Assembly: GCA_024710165.1 (NCBI GenBank)
Contig: JANJVG010000144.1
Span: 1 to 35,449, forward strand
Length of the DNA stretch: 35,449 nucleotides
DNA from: Burkholderiaceae bacterium
GTDB taxonomy: Bacteria > Pseudomonadota > Gammaproteobacteria > Burkholderiales > Burkholderiaceae_C
Direction of reading: 5' to 3'
Below are positions 27,409 to 35,449 of the stretch, piece by piece; position 1 is the stretch's first letter; each line of letters begins with the position of its first letter. Position numbers and translations under genes: made by a program. The notes under the pieces were generated by a model. It was given only the letters and a program-made list of their open reading frames with translations, was not told the origin of the DNA and searched no databases.

Positions 27409-28260
27409 TTATTTTTCCGCATCCACCAGGCCCTTGACGAACCAGCGCTGCATCAGCAGCACCACCAGCGCGGGCGGGATCATGGCCAGAATGGCCGTGG
27501 CCATGACGATGTTCCAGTCGTTGGCGGCGTCGCCGCCGGAAATCATGCGCTTGATGCCCATGACCACGGGGTACATGGATTCGTCGGTGGTCACCAGCAG
27601 CGGCCAGAGGTACTGGTTCCAGCCGTAGATGAACTGGATCACGAAAAGCGCCGCGATGCTGGTGCGCGAGAGTGGCAGCAGCACGTCCCAGAAAAAGCGC
27701 ATGGGCCCCGCGCCATCCACCCGCGCGGCCTCCACCAGTTCATCGGGCACCGACAGGAAGAACTGGCGGAACAGGAAGGTGGCCGTGGCCGAGGCGATCA
27801 GCGGCACCGTCAGGCCTGCATAGGTGTTGAGCATGCCGAGGTCGGACACGACCTGGTACGTTGGGCCAATGCGCACTTCCACGGGCAGCATCAGCGTGAC
27901 GAAGATGGCCCAGAAGAAAAACGTGCGCCCGGGAAAGCGGAAGTACACGATGGCAAACGCCGAGAGCAGCGAGATGGCGATCTTGCCGACGGCGATCACC
28001 AGCGCCGAGATCAGGCTGACCAGCATCATGTGGCCCACGGGCGCGGTCGATGCCGCGCTGCCGCTGGTGCCCTGGATGGCATGGGTGTAGTTCTCGATCA
28101 GGTGCGGGCCGGGCAGCAGCGGCATGGGCACCTGCACGATGTCCTGCGCCGTGTGCGTGCTGGCCACGAAGGTGATGTAGAGCGGGAAGGCGATGATGAT
28201 CACGCCCAGGATGAGCACGAAGTGCGAAATGGCGGTAGCAAGAGGGCGGCGTTCAACCAT
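27409..28260 (-). CDS. ugpE: sn-Glycerol-3-phosphate ABC transporter permease
   Basis: 283 residues from the ATG at 28260; the frame is open far upstream, but that is shadow over ugpA. Six transmembrane helices are seen, starting with [21 protein letters not shown]. The EAA loop that docks UgpC is [20 protein letters not shown]. The C-terminus [14 protein letters not shown] is typical of MalG/UgpE-type permeases. The start lies two bases after the ugpA stop, indicating coupled translation. Confidence 0.94.
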   Translation of the reverse strand: MVERRPLATAISHFVLILGVIIIAFPLYITFVASTHTAQDIVQVPMPLLPGPHLIENYTHAIQGTSGSAASTAPVGHMMLVSLISALVIAVGKIAISLLSAFAIVYFRFPGRTFFFWAIFVTLMLPVEVRIGPTYQVVSDLGMLNTYAGLTVPLIASATATFLFRQFFLSVPDELVEAARVDGAGPMRFFWDVLLPLSRTSIAALFVIQFIYGWNQYLWPLLVTTDESMYPVVMGIKRMISGGDAANDWNIVMATAILAMIPPALVVLLMQRWFVKGLVDAEK

Positions 28261-28262
28261 GA

Positions 28263-29150
28263 TCAGTAGTTCACTTTGCGTTCCACGTAGCGGAACTGGA
28301 TGACGGTGAGCACCACCACAATGGCCATCAACACTACCGACTGCGCGGCCGAGCCGCCCAGGTCCAGCGCCTTGAAGCCGTCGTAATACACCTTGTAGAC
28401 CAGAATGGCCGTGTCCTTGCCGGGGCCGCCTTCGGTCGTGGCGTCCACGATGGCGAAGGTGTCGAAGAAGGCATAGACGATGTTGATCACCAGCAGGAAG
28501 AAGGTGGTGGGCGAGAGCAGCGGGAACACGATGCTCCAGAAGCGCCGCCAGGGCCCGGCACCGTCGATGGCGGCGGCTTCGATCAGCGACTTGGGGATGG
28601 ACTGCAGCCCCGCCAGAAAGAACAGGAAGTTGTAGGAAATGTGCTTCCACACCGCCGCAAACACGATCAGGGCCATGGCCTGGTTGCTGTTGAGCAGGTG
28701 GTTCCATTCCACCCCGATCTGGCGCAGCGCATAGCTCACGATGCCGATGGACGGCGCAAACATGAACAACCACAGCACCCCGGCCACGGCGGGTGCCACG
28801 GCGTAGGGCCAGATCAGCAGCGTCTTGTAGAACGACGCGCCGCGCACCACGCGGTCGGCAAACACGGCCAGCGCTAGCGAGATGGCCAGCCCCAAAGTGG
28901 CCACCAGCAACGAGAACACGGCGGTGGTCTTGAACGAGGCCAGGTAGCTTTCGTCCTGCAGCAGGCGCTCGAAGTTCTCCAGCCCCACCCATTCGACCGA
29001 GGTGCCAAAGGCGTCCTGCTGCTGCAGCGACTGCACCAGCGCCTGCCCTGCGGGCCAGAAGAAGAACATCGCAATCACTGCCACCTGCGGTGCCAGCAGC
29101 ACGGCAGGGAGCCACCAGCTTTTGAAGCGAACCCGTTTTTCTGTGGTCAA
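28263..29150 (-). CDS. ugpA: sn-Glycerol-3-phosphate ABC transporter permease
   Basis: 295 residues starting at a TTG (29150) with GGAGGG five bases upstream, so the rare start is well supported. It has the MalF/UgpA layout: the N-terminal helix [24 protein letters not shown], five further helices, the EAA loop [20 protein letters not shown], and the C-terminal [10 protein letters not shown]. It forms the channel together with UgpE. A stem-loop with a T run lies between this gene and ugpB upstream. Confidence 0.94.
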   Translation of the reverse strand: MTTEKRVRFKSWWLPAVLLAPQVAVIAMFFFWPAGQALVQSLQQQDAFGTSVEWVGLENFERLLQDESYLASFKTTAVFSLLVATLGLAISLALAVFADRVVRGASFYKTLLIWPYAVAPAVAGVLWLFMFAPSIGIVSYALRQIGVEWNHLLNSNQAMALIVFAAVWKHISYNFLFFLAGLQSIPKSLIEAAAIDGAGPWRRFWSIVFPLLSPTTFFLLVINIVYAFFDTFAIVDATTEGGPGKDTAILVYKVYYDGFKALDLGGSAAQSVVLMAIVVVLTVIQFRYVERKVNY

Positions 29151-29167
29151 AATCGCCCTCCAACATC

Positions 29168-29196
29168 AAAAACGGCCGGGTACGTGGCCCGGCCGT
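29168..29196 (-). terminator. Stem-loop with T run between ugpB and ugpA (probable attenuator)
   Basis: On the minus strand: ACGGCCGGG, seven-base loop, CCCGGCCGT, then five Ts (29172-29168). The stem is 9 bp and perfect. Its place inside the operon, after the binding-protein gene, suggests partial termination that lowers permease expression relative to UgpB. Confidence 0.75.
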
Positions 29197-29215
29197 GCGT
29201 TTTCAGGTCAAAAGT

Positions 29216-30526
29216 TTAGCCCTTGTTGGCCTTTTGAAAGCGCTCGAGCTGCTCGTTGCCGCGCTTGACGGCGGCGTCCAGCGCCTCTTGGGCCGTCTTC
29301 TTGCCGGCCCAGACCTGTTCCAGTTCCTCGTCCATGATGGCGCGGATCTGGTTGAAATTGCCCAGGCGCACGCCACGCGACTTGTCGGTGGTCTTGCGGA
29401 TCATCTGATTCACCGCAGTGTCGGTGCCGGGGTTCTGCTTGTAGAAGCCCGATTTTTCCGTCATCTCGAACGAGGCCAGCGTGACCGGCAGGTAGCCGGT
29501 GCGCTGGTGGCTGGCAGCTTGCACTTCGGGGTTGGTCAGGTACTGGAAGAACTGGGCCACGCCCTTGTAGTCCGGCGCCTTCTTGCCGGCCATCACCCAC
29601 AGCGAAGCACCGCCGATGACGGTGTTCTGCGGTGCGCCCTGCACGTCGGGGTAGTAGGGCAGGGGGGCGATGCCGAAGTCGAACTTGGCGTTTTTCTTGA
29701 TGCTGGCGTAGGTGGACGAGCTGGCGGTGGACATGGCGCACTCGCCCGAGTAGAACGGCGCATCGCCTTTGTTGCCACGGCCGCGGTAGTGGAACAGCCC
29801 CTGCTGGGCCATGTTGGCCAGGTTCTCGATGTGGCGTACATGCAACGGGCTGTTGAACGCCAGGCGCGCGCTGGTGCCACCAAAGCCGTTGTTCTGCGTG
29901 GCAAACAGCGTGTTGTGCCAGGTCGAGAAGCTCTCGAGCTGTGTCCAGCCTTGCCAGCTGGTGGTGAACGGGCAGGTCACGCCCGAGGCCTTGAGCTTGG
30001 CGGCGGCCGAGACCAGCTCGGGCCAGGTGGCGGGCGGCTTGTTCGGGTCCAGGCCAGCCTTCTTGAACAGGTCCTTGTTGTAGTTGAGCACCGTGGTCGA
30101 GCTGTTGAAGGGGTAGCTCAGCATCTCGCCGCTGGGCGCGGTGTAGTAACCCACCACGGCAGGGATGTAGGCCTTGGGATCAAACTTGTAGCCAGCGTTT
30201 GCCATGACCTTGCCCACCGGCACCACGGCACCCTTGGCCGCCATCATGGTGGCCGTGCCCACTTCGTACACCTGCAGGATGTGCGGCGCGTTGCCGGCCC
30301 GGAAGGCGGCGATGGAGGCCGTCATGGATTCGTCGTAGCTGCCCTTGTAGGTGGGCACGATCTTGAATTCTTTCTGGCTGGCGTTGAAACCGTTGGCAAT
30401 GTCCACCACCCAGTCATTCAGGCCGCCAGTCATGGAATGCCACCACTGGATTTCAGTCTGGGCATGCACGGCAGTGCTGCCCAGGGTGGCCACAGCGGCG
30501 CACACAGCCAGAAAACGGAACTTCAT
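29216..30526 (-). CDS. ugpB: sn-Glycerol-3-phosphate ABC transporter substrate-binding protein
   Basis: 436 residues from the ATG at 30526, with GAGGAG eight bases upstream. The signal peptide is MKFRFLAVCAAVATLGS followed by TAVHAQ. The mature part matches UgpB: EIQWWHSMTGGLNDWVVDIANGFNAS, VPTYKGSYDESMTA, PHILQVYEVGTATMMAA, and SSTYASIKKNAKFDFGIAPLPYYPD. It binds glycerol-3-phosphate or glycerophosphodiesters in the periplasm. It is the first gene of ugpBAEC-ugpQ. Confidence 0.95.
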   Translation of the reverse strand: MKFRFLAVCAAVATLGSTAVHAQTEIQWWHSMTGGLNDWVVDIANGFNASQKEFKIVPTYKGSYDESMTASIAAFRAGNAPHILQVYEVGTATMMAAKGAVVPVGKVMANAGYKFDPKAYIPAVVGYYTAPSGEMLSYPFNSSTTVLNYNKDLFKKAGLDPNKPPATWPELVSAAAKLKASGVTCPFTTSWQGWTQLESFSTWHNTLFATQNNGFGGTSARLAFNSPLHVRHIENLANMAQQGLFHYRGRGNKGDAPFYSGECAMSTASSSTYASIKKNAKFDFGIAPLPYYPDVQGAPQNTVIGGASLWVMAGKKAPDYKGVAQFFQYLTNPEVQAASHQRTGYLPVTLASFEMTEKSGFYKQNPGTDTAVNQMIRKTTDKSRGVRLGNFNQIRAIMDEELEQVWAGKKTAQEALDAAVKRGNEQLERFQKANKG

Positions 30527-30560
30527 GGGGAATCTCCTCACGTGAATGGATAAGCGCCAA

Positions 30561-30594
30561 ATCGTAGGGCGCGCGTATGACAAAACGGTGTCTG
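30561..30594 (-). promoter_or_regulatory. Candidate PhoB box and -10 of the ugp operon
   Basis: On the minus strand: CAGACAC-CGTT-TTGTCAT (30594 to 30577), where the second 7-mer matches CTGTCAT at 6 of 7 and the first at 4 of 7. Ten bases later is TACGAT (30566-30561), 4 of 6 to TATAAT. Spacing is the same as at pstS. The transcript would begin about 28 bases before the ugpB ATG. Confidence 0.4.
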
Positions 30595-30804
30595 TCACAA
30601 ACGAAGGCGCCTTTTTTATCACGCTGCGCTGATTTCTCCAGCGGGTAAACCCCTTGGCCCCACCGCGCGCTTGCCCCTGACAGGGGTAGTGGCGGCTCTC
30701 CAGACCACAGGATGGTGCGCTGCACCATGCTAGGATGATTTGCTCTGAAACCTGCTCCGGGCACCTGCTGAAAACGGCCCGGGCTTCGCCGACACAGGAC
30801 CGTC

Positions 30805-32034
30805 ATGAGCCCCACATCGCTGGACAAAAGCAAGATCAAGTTTTTATTGCTGGAAGGCCTGCACCCCTCTGCCCTGCAGGTGCTGCAACACGCCGGTTAC
30901 AGCCAGATCGAATCCCTCTCCGGCGCGCTGCCGCAGGACGAACTCATCCAGCGCATTGCCGACGTGCATTTCATCGGCATCCGCTCGCGCACGCAGCTCA
31001 CGGCCGAGGTGCTGGCGCACGCGCACAAGCTCGTGGCCATCGGGTGCTTTTGCATCGGCACGAACCAGGTGGACCTGAACGCCGCGCGCGACCGGGGTAT
31101 TGCCGTGTTCAACGCGCCTTATTCCAACACCCGCTCGGTGGCCGAGCTGGTGCTGGCCGAGGCCATTTTGCTGCTGCGCGGCGTGCCCGAGAAGAACGCC
31201 GTGGCGCACCGCGGCGGCTGGCTCAAGAGCGCCGAAAACGCCTACGAGGCACGCGGCAAGACACTCGGCATCGTTGGCTATGGCGCGATTGGCTCCCAGC
31301 TCTCGGTGTTGGCCGAGGCGCTGGGCATGCAGGTGGTCTTCCACGACGTGGTGGCCAAGCTGCCGCTGGGCAATGCGCGCCAGGCAGCCAGCCTGAAGGA
31401 TCTGCTGGCGCAGAGCGATGTTGTGACGCTGCACGTGCCCGAACTGCCCTCCACGCAGTGGATGATCGGTGCGGCCGAGATCGCCGCCATGAAGCAGGGC
31501 GCCGTCCTCATCAATGCCTCGCGCGGCACGGTGGTCGAGATCGAGCCACTGGCCGATGCGCTCAAGGCGGGAAAGTTGCTGGGCGCAGCCGTGGACGTGT
31601 TCCCGGTCGAGCCGCGCACCAACAAGGACGAATTCCTCTCACCCCTGCGCGACCTGGACAACGTGATCCTCACACCGCACATCGGCGGTTCCACGCTGGA
31701 GGCGCAGGCCAACATCGGCGTGGAAGTGGCGGAAAAGCTCGTGCGCTACAGCGACAACGGCACCACCACCTCGTCGGTCAATTTCCCGGCCGTGGCCCTG
31801 CCTGCGCAGAGCGGCAAGCACCGCCTGCTGCACGTGCACCGCAACGTGCCGGGCGTGCTGTCCGAGATCAACCGCATCTTCTCCGACAACCAGATCAACG
31901 TGTCCGCCCAGTACCTGCAGACCAACGAGGCCATCGGCTATGTGGTGATGGACATTGACGCCGAGTCTTCCGAGCTGGCGCTGCAAAAGCTCCAGCAGGT
32001 GCCGGGCACCCTGCGCTGCCGCGTGCTGTTCTAG
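30805..32034 (+). CDS. serA: D-3-phosphoglycerate dehydrogenase
   Basis: 409 residues, with AGGA five bases before the ATG. It oxidises 3-phosphoglycerate in the first step of serine synthesis. The NAD-binding motif is [10 protein letters not shown] (155-164). Catalytic and binding signatures are [25 protein letters not shown] and [13 protein letters not shown]. The C-terminal ACT domain ([40 protein letters not shown]) marks the serine-regulated E. coli-type enzyme. It is divergent from ugpB; the 278-base spacer holds both promoters. Confidence 0.96.
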   Translation: MSPTSLDKSKIKFLLLEGLHPSALQVLQHAGYSQIESLSGALPQDELIQRIADVHFIGIRSRTQLTAEVLAHAHKLVAIGCFCIGTNQVDLNAARDRGIAVFNAPYSNTRSVAELVLAEAILLLRGVPEKNAVAHRGGWLKSAENAYEARGKTLGIVGYGAIGSQLSVLAEALGMQVVFHDVVAKLPLGNARQAASLKDLLAQSDVVTLHVPELPSTQWMIGAAEIAAMKQGAVLINASRGTVVEIEPLADALKAGKLLGAAVDVFPVEPRTNKDEFLSPLRDLDNVILTPHIGGSTLEAQANIGVEVAEKLVRYSDNGTTTSSVNFPAVALPAQSGKHRLLHVHRNVPGVLSEINRIFSDNQINVSAQYLQTNEAIGYVVMDIDAESSELALQKLQQVPGTLRCRVLF

Positions 32035-32097
32035 GCCCACCGGGCCGGGCTGCAGCGCAGGCCGGGGCCCGCAACTGCGGCCCGCGCGCGGATTCCC

Positions 32098-32103
32098 TAA
32101 AAT
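32098..32103 (+). promoter_or_regulatory. -10 element upstream of the DUF3683 oxidoreductase gene
   Basis: TAAAAT within CTAAAATCGAG, 58 bases before the ATG. It shares CTAAAATCG with the serS promoter. No clear -35 was found. Confidence 0.35.
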
Positions 32104-32161
32104 CGAGGGCTGCGAGTCACCCAGGCCACTGGGCGCGCCGCCCTTACCCCAGGTTCACCGA

Positions 32162-35100
32162 ATGAATGCTCCCACCGCGTTGGCCGCCCTTATGGCGCAG
32201 GCCCCCGAGCCCGTGCGATTGCGCGAGATCCCTTACAACTACACGAGTTTTTCAGACCGGGAGATCGTCATCCGCCTGCTCGGGGAGCAGGCCTGGGGCA
32301 CCCTGCAGCAACTGCGCCAGGAGCGCCAGACCGGCCGCTCGGCGCGCATGCTCTACGAAGTGCTGGGCGACATCTGGGTGGTGCAGCGCAACCCCTACCT
32401 GCAGGACGACCTGCTGGACAACCCGCAGCGCCGCCGCCAGCTCGTGCAGGCGCTGGAGCACCGCCTGGGCGAGGTGCAAAAGCGCCGCACCCCCGACACC
32501 GACGCCGGTCGCGATGCGCTCGTGGGCGAGCTGCTCAAGGCCGCAGGCGCCGCAGTGCAACGCTTCGATGCCTCTTTCCAGCAGGTGGCCGAGCTGCGCC
32601 GCAAGGCGCGCCGCGTCTTCGGGCGCCTGACGGCCGGCGACAACATCAAGTTCGACGGTCTCTCGCGCGTGAGCCACGTGACCGACGCGACCGACTGGCG
32701 TGTCGAATACCCCTTCGTGGTGCTCACCCCCGACACCGAGGCCGAGATGGCGCGCCTGGTGCAGGGCTGTTTCGAGCTGGGGCTTACCGTGATTCCGCGC
32801 GGGGGTGGCACGGGCTACACCGGTGGTGCCATACCGCTGACCGACCGCAGCGCCGTCATCAACACCGAAAAGCTCGAAGCCATGACCGAGGTCGAGATGC
32901 AGCGCCTGCCCGGGCTGGACCGGGAGGTGGCGACCATCTGGACCGAGGCTGGGGTGGTGACCCAGCGCGTGGCCGACGCCGCCGAGCGCGGCGGCTATGT
33001 GTTCGCCGTGGACCCGACCAGCGCCGAGGCCTCGTGCATCGGCGGCAACATCGCCATGAACGCGGGCGGCAAGAAGGCCGTGCTGTGGGGAACGGCGCTG
33101 GACAACCTGGCCAGCTGGCGCATGGTCACTCCGCAGGCGCAGTGGCTGGAAGTCACGCGCATCAATCACAACCTGGGCAAGATCCACGACGCCGAGGTCG
33201 CCAGCTTCGAGCTCAAGACCTTCGAGGCCGACGGCACGACGCTGGTGCGTACCGAGCGCCTCGACATTCCGGGCAAGACCTTCCGCAAGGAAGGCCTGGG
33301 CAAGGACGTGACCGACAAGTTCCTCGCGGGCCTGCCCGGCATCCAGAAGGAAGGCTGCGACGGCCTGATCACCAGCTCGCGCTGGGTGGTGCACCGCATG
33401 CCCGAGCACACGCGCACCGTGTGTCTGGAGTTCTTCGGCAACGCCAAGGACGCCGTGCCCAGCATCGTCGAGATCAAGGACTTCATGTTCGCCGAGCAGA
33501 AGCGCTCGGGCGTGCTGCTGGCCGGGCTGGAGCACCTGGACGACCGCTACCTCAAAGCCGTGGGCTACACCACCAAGTCCAAGCGCGGGGGGCTGCCCAA
33601 GATGCTGCTGGTGGGCGACATCGTGGGGGACGACCAGGATGCCGTGGCGCGGGCCGCTGCCGAAGTGGTGCGCATCGCCAATTCGCGCTCGGGCGAGGGT
33701 TTCACGGCGGTGAGCGCCGAGGCGCGCAAGAAGTTCTGGGCCGACCGCAAGAAGACCGCCGCCATCTCGCGCCACACCAACGCCTTCAAGATCAACGAGG
33801 ACGTGGTGATCCCGCTGCCACGCATGGCCGAGTACACCGATGGCATCGAGCGCATCAACATCGAGTTGAGCCTGCGCAACAAGATCGAGCTGGCCGATGC
33901 GCTGGAAGACTTTCTGACCCGTGGCAACCTGCCGCTGGGCAAGCCCGAAGCTGGCGGTGAGCCGCCTTCGCCCGAGCTGCTGGAAGAAAAGCTGGCCCTG
34001 GCCCTGGACTTGGTGCGCGAGACGCGCGCGCTGTGGCAAGGCTGGCTGCAGCGCGTGGCCGAGCTGTTCCCGCAACTGCAGGACCACCGCCTGCGCGCCA
34101 GCTGGAAGACGCAGATCCGCGACCCGCTGCGCAACATCTTTACCGGCAGCGACTTCGAGCCGCTGATGCAGGCCCTGGGCGAAGTGCAAAAGCGCGTGCT
34201 CAAGGGCCGCGTGTGGGTGGCGCTGCACATGCACGCGGGGGATGGCAACGTGCACACCAACATTCCGGTGCACAGCGACAACTACGCCATGCTGCAAACC
34301 GCGCACGAGGCCGTGGCGCGCATTATGGTGCTGGCGCGCAGCCTGGACGGCGTGATCTCGGGCGAGCATGGCATCGGCATCACCAAGCTGGAATTCCTGA
34401 CCGACGAGGAACTGCGCCCGTTCGCCGAGTACAAGCAGAAGGTGGACCCGGAAGGTCGCTTCAACAAGGGCAAATTGCTACGAAATCAGGAGCTGAATGC
34501 GCTTGCTGCGCAAAGGCCTGAGGCCAATAATGCTTCAAATCTGCCGCTGCATGCCGACCTGACCAACGCCTACACGCCCAGCTTCGGCCTCATGGGGCAC
34601 GAGTCGCTGATCATGCAGCAGAGCGACATCGGCGCCATCACCGATTCGGTCAAGGACTGCCTGCGCTGCGGCAAGTGCAAGCCCGTGTGTTCCACGCACG
34701 TGCCGCGCGCCAACCTGCTCTACAGCCCGCGCAACAAGATCCTGGCGACCTCGCTGCTGGTCGAGGCGTTTTTGTACGAAGAACAGACCCGCCGCGGCGT
34801 GAGCATCAAGCACTGGCAGGAGTTCGAGGATGTGGCCGACCACTGCACCGTGTGCCACCGCTGCGAGAGCCCCTGCCCGGTGAAGATCGACTTTGGCGAC
34901 GTCACCATGAACATGCGCAACCTGCTGCGCAAGATGGGCAAGAAAAGCAACCGCCCCGGCAACAAGATGGCCATGGCGATGCTCAACGCCACCAACCCCG
35001 ACACCATCAAGCTGCTGCGTGCGGCCATGGTGGGCGTGGGCTTCAAGGCCCAGCGCATGGCGGTGGACCTGCTGCGCGGCATCTCGCGCCGCCAGACGCA

Positions 35101-35449
35101 GCGACCGCCCGCCTCGGTGGGCCCGGCGCCTGTCAAGGAGCAGGTGATTCACTTCATCAACAAGAAGCTGCCCGGTGGCCTGCCCAAGAAGACCGCACGT
35201 GCGCTGCTCGACATCGAGAACAAGGACTACGTCCCCATCATCCGCAACCCGGCCGCCACCACGGCCGACACCGAGGCCGTGTTCTACTTCCCCGGCTGCG
35301 GCTCCGAGCGCCTGTTCAGCCAGGTGGGCCTGGCCACGCAGGCCATGCTCTGGCATGCGGGCGTGCAAACCGTACTGCCGCCGGGCTACCTGTGCTGCGG
35401 CTACCCGCAGCGCGGCAGCGGCATGCTGGACAAGGCCGAGAAGATGATC
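32162..35449 (+). CDS. DUF3683 / FAD-linked oxidase / 4Fe-4S oxidoreductase, partial at the window end
   Basis: 1096 residues are present in an open frame that continues past the window. Domain order: an N-terminal DUF3683-type segment ([20 protein letters not shown]), a PCMH-type FAD-binding domain with [17 protein letters not shown] (near residue 210), an FAD-oxidase C-terminal domain ([27 protein letters not shown]), two ferredoxin-like clusters ([11 protein letters not shown] from residue 833, [11 protein letters not shown]), and a CCG domain ([17 protein letters not shown]). This is the layout of membrane-associated 2-hydroxy-acid (D-lactate/glycolate-type) dehydrogenases that pass electrons to the respiratory chain; the substrate is not defined. 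Residues about 772-793 derive from repeat copy F and form a linker between the flavin and FeS halves. Confidence 0.92.
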   Translation, partial: MNAPTALAALMAQAPEPVRLREIPYNYTSFSDREIVIRLLGEQAWGTLQQLRQERQTGRSARMLYEVLGDIWVVQRNPYLQDDLLDNPQRRRQLVQALEHRLGEVQKRRTPDTDAGRDALVGELLKAAGAAVQRFDASFQQVAELRRKARRVFGRLTAGDNIKFDGLSRVSHVTDATDWRVEYPFVVLTPDTEAEMARLVQGCFELGLTVIPRGGGTGYTGGAIPLTDRSAVINTEKLEAMTEVEMQRLPGLDREVATIWTEAGVVTQRVADAAERGGYVFAVDPTSAEASCIGGNIAMNAGGKKAVLWGTALDNLASWRMVTPQAQWLEVTRINHNLGKIHDAEVASFELKTFEADGTTLVRTERLDIPGKTFRKEGLGKDVTDKFLAGLPGIQKEGCDGLITSSRWVVHRMPEHTRTVCLEFFGNAKDAVPSIVEIKDFMFAEQKRSGVLLAGLEHLDDRYLKAVGYTTKSKRGGLPKMLLVGDIVGDDQDAVARAAAEVVRIANSRSGEGFTAVSAEARKKFWADRKKTAAISRHTNAFKINEDVVIPLPRMAEYTDGIERINIELSLRNKIELADALEDFLTRGNLPLGKPEAGGEPPSPELLEEKLALALDLVRETRALWQGWLQRVAELFPQLQDHRLRASWKTQIRDPLRNIFTGSDFEPLMQALGEVQKRVLKGRVWVALHMHAGDGNVHTNIPVHSDNYAMLQTAHEAVARIMVLARSLDGVISGEHGIGITKLEFLTDEELRPFAEYKQKVDPEGRFNKGKLLRNQELNALAAQRPEANNASNLPLHADLTNAYTPSFGLMGHESLIMQQSDIGAITDSVKDCLRCGKCKPVCSTHVPRANLLYSPRNKILATSLLVEAFLYEEQTRRGVSIKHWQEFEDVADHCTVCHRCESPCPVKIDFGDVTMNMRNLLRKMGKKSNRPGNKMAMAMLNATNPDTIKLLRAAMVGVGFKAQRMAVDLLRGISRRQTQRPPASVGPAPVKEQVIHFINKKLPGGLPKKTARALLDIENKDYVPIIRNPAATTADTEAVFYFPGCGSERLFSQVGLATQAMLWHAGVQTVLPPGYLCCGYPQRGSGMLDKAEKMI
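34475..34535 (+). repeat. Repeat copy F, translated inside the oxidoreductase gene
   Basis: Begins TTGCTACGAAATCAGGAGCT, then GAATGCGCTTGCTGCGCAAA, then CTGAGGCC and AATAATGCTTCAAA. It aligns with copy D (TTGCTAC, AGCTGA, GCGCTT, GAGGCC in the same order) and with the GCTTGCTGC loop of A and B. The frame stays open, adding roughly 20 residues ([20 protein letters not shown] region). Confidence 0.65.

Noticed and set aside
27409-29169. 586-residue frame covering ugpE plus the region opposite or within ugpA
   Set aside because: Only the part from 28260 down is UgpE; the rest is an out-of-frame reading of ugpA.

Overview
The window is GC-rich, densely coded chromosome from a betaproteobacterium, most likely of the Comamonadaceae (Acidovorax-like). 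The pointers are a hemA-prfA pair, two Bug/TctC-type periplasmic receptors, the fkpB-ispH pair, a DUF3683-type giant FAD/FeS oxidoreductase, and a short AT-richer two-hairpin repeat of the kind seen between genes in that family. The family assignment is inference from gene content. No insertion sequence, integrase, phage gene or CRISPR array was seen.

Layout. 1-1695: LemA and an M48 membrane protease. 1814-7139: a defence cassette of three overlapping genes: type III methyltransferase (mod), a HepT/HI0074-type HEPN protein, and one ORF in which a MntA-type nucleotidyltransferase is fused to the type III restriction subunit (res). Two direct repeat copies bracket the cassette. 7177-8774 (minus): Smr-domain protein and RadC. 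8831-10248: fkpB-ispH. 10395-11072 (minus): CBS-domain protein. 11177-12493: serS. 12584-15879: LysR regulator divergent from an FMN-dependent 2-hydroxy-acid oxidase and a Bug receptor. 15887-16936 (minus): pstS. 17197-17286: tRNA-Ser(CGA). 17387-17821 (minus): thioesterase. 18142-20631 (minus): prfA and hemA. 20703-20981: small membrane protein. 20993-24277: enolase-superfamily enzyme and Bug receptor (minus), divergent LysR. 24323-25432 (minus): Tat-exported DUF1513 protein. 25568-30526 (minus): ugpBAEC-ugpQ glycerol-3-phosphate uptake operon. 30805-32034: serA. 32162-35449: DUF3683/FAD/4Fe-4S oxidoreductase, running off the window.

How the parts work together. The most unusual locus is mod-hepT-mntA::res. 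HepT carries the RNase/AMPylation signature R-x4-H-x-Y and the N-terminus of the restriction subunit carries GS-x10-D-x-D of the MntA AMPylating antitoxins. This suggests that a toxin-antitoxin pair is wired into a type III restriction-modification operon, with the antitoxin covalently tied to Res. A second theme is phosphate supply: pstS, the ugp transporter and a glycerophosphodiesterase, with candidate PhoB boxes upstream of pstS and ugpB. A third is the repeat family: six copies in the same orientation, one supplying the res stop codon, one abutting the ugpC start, and one read through as coding sequence inside the FAD/FeS oxidoreductase.
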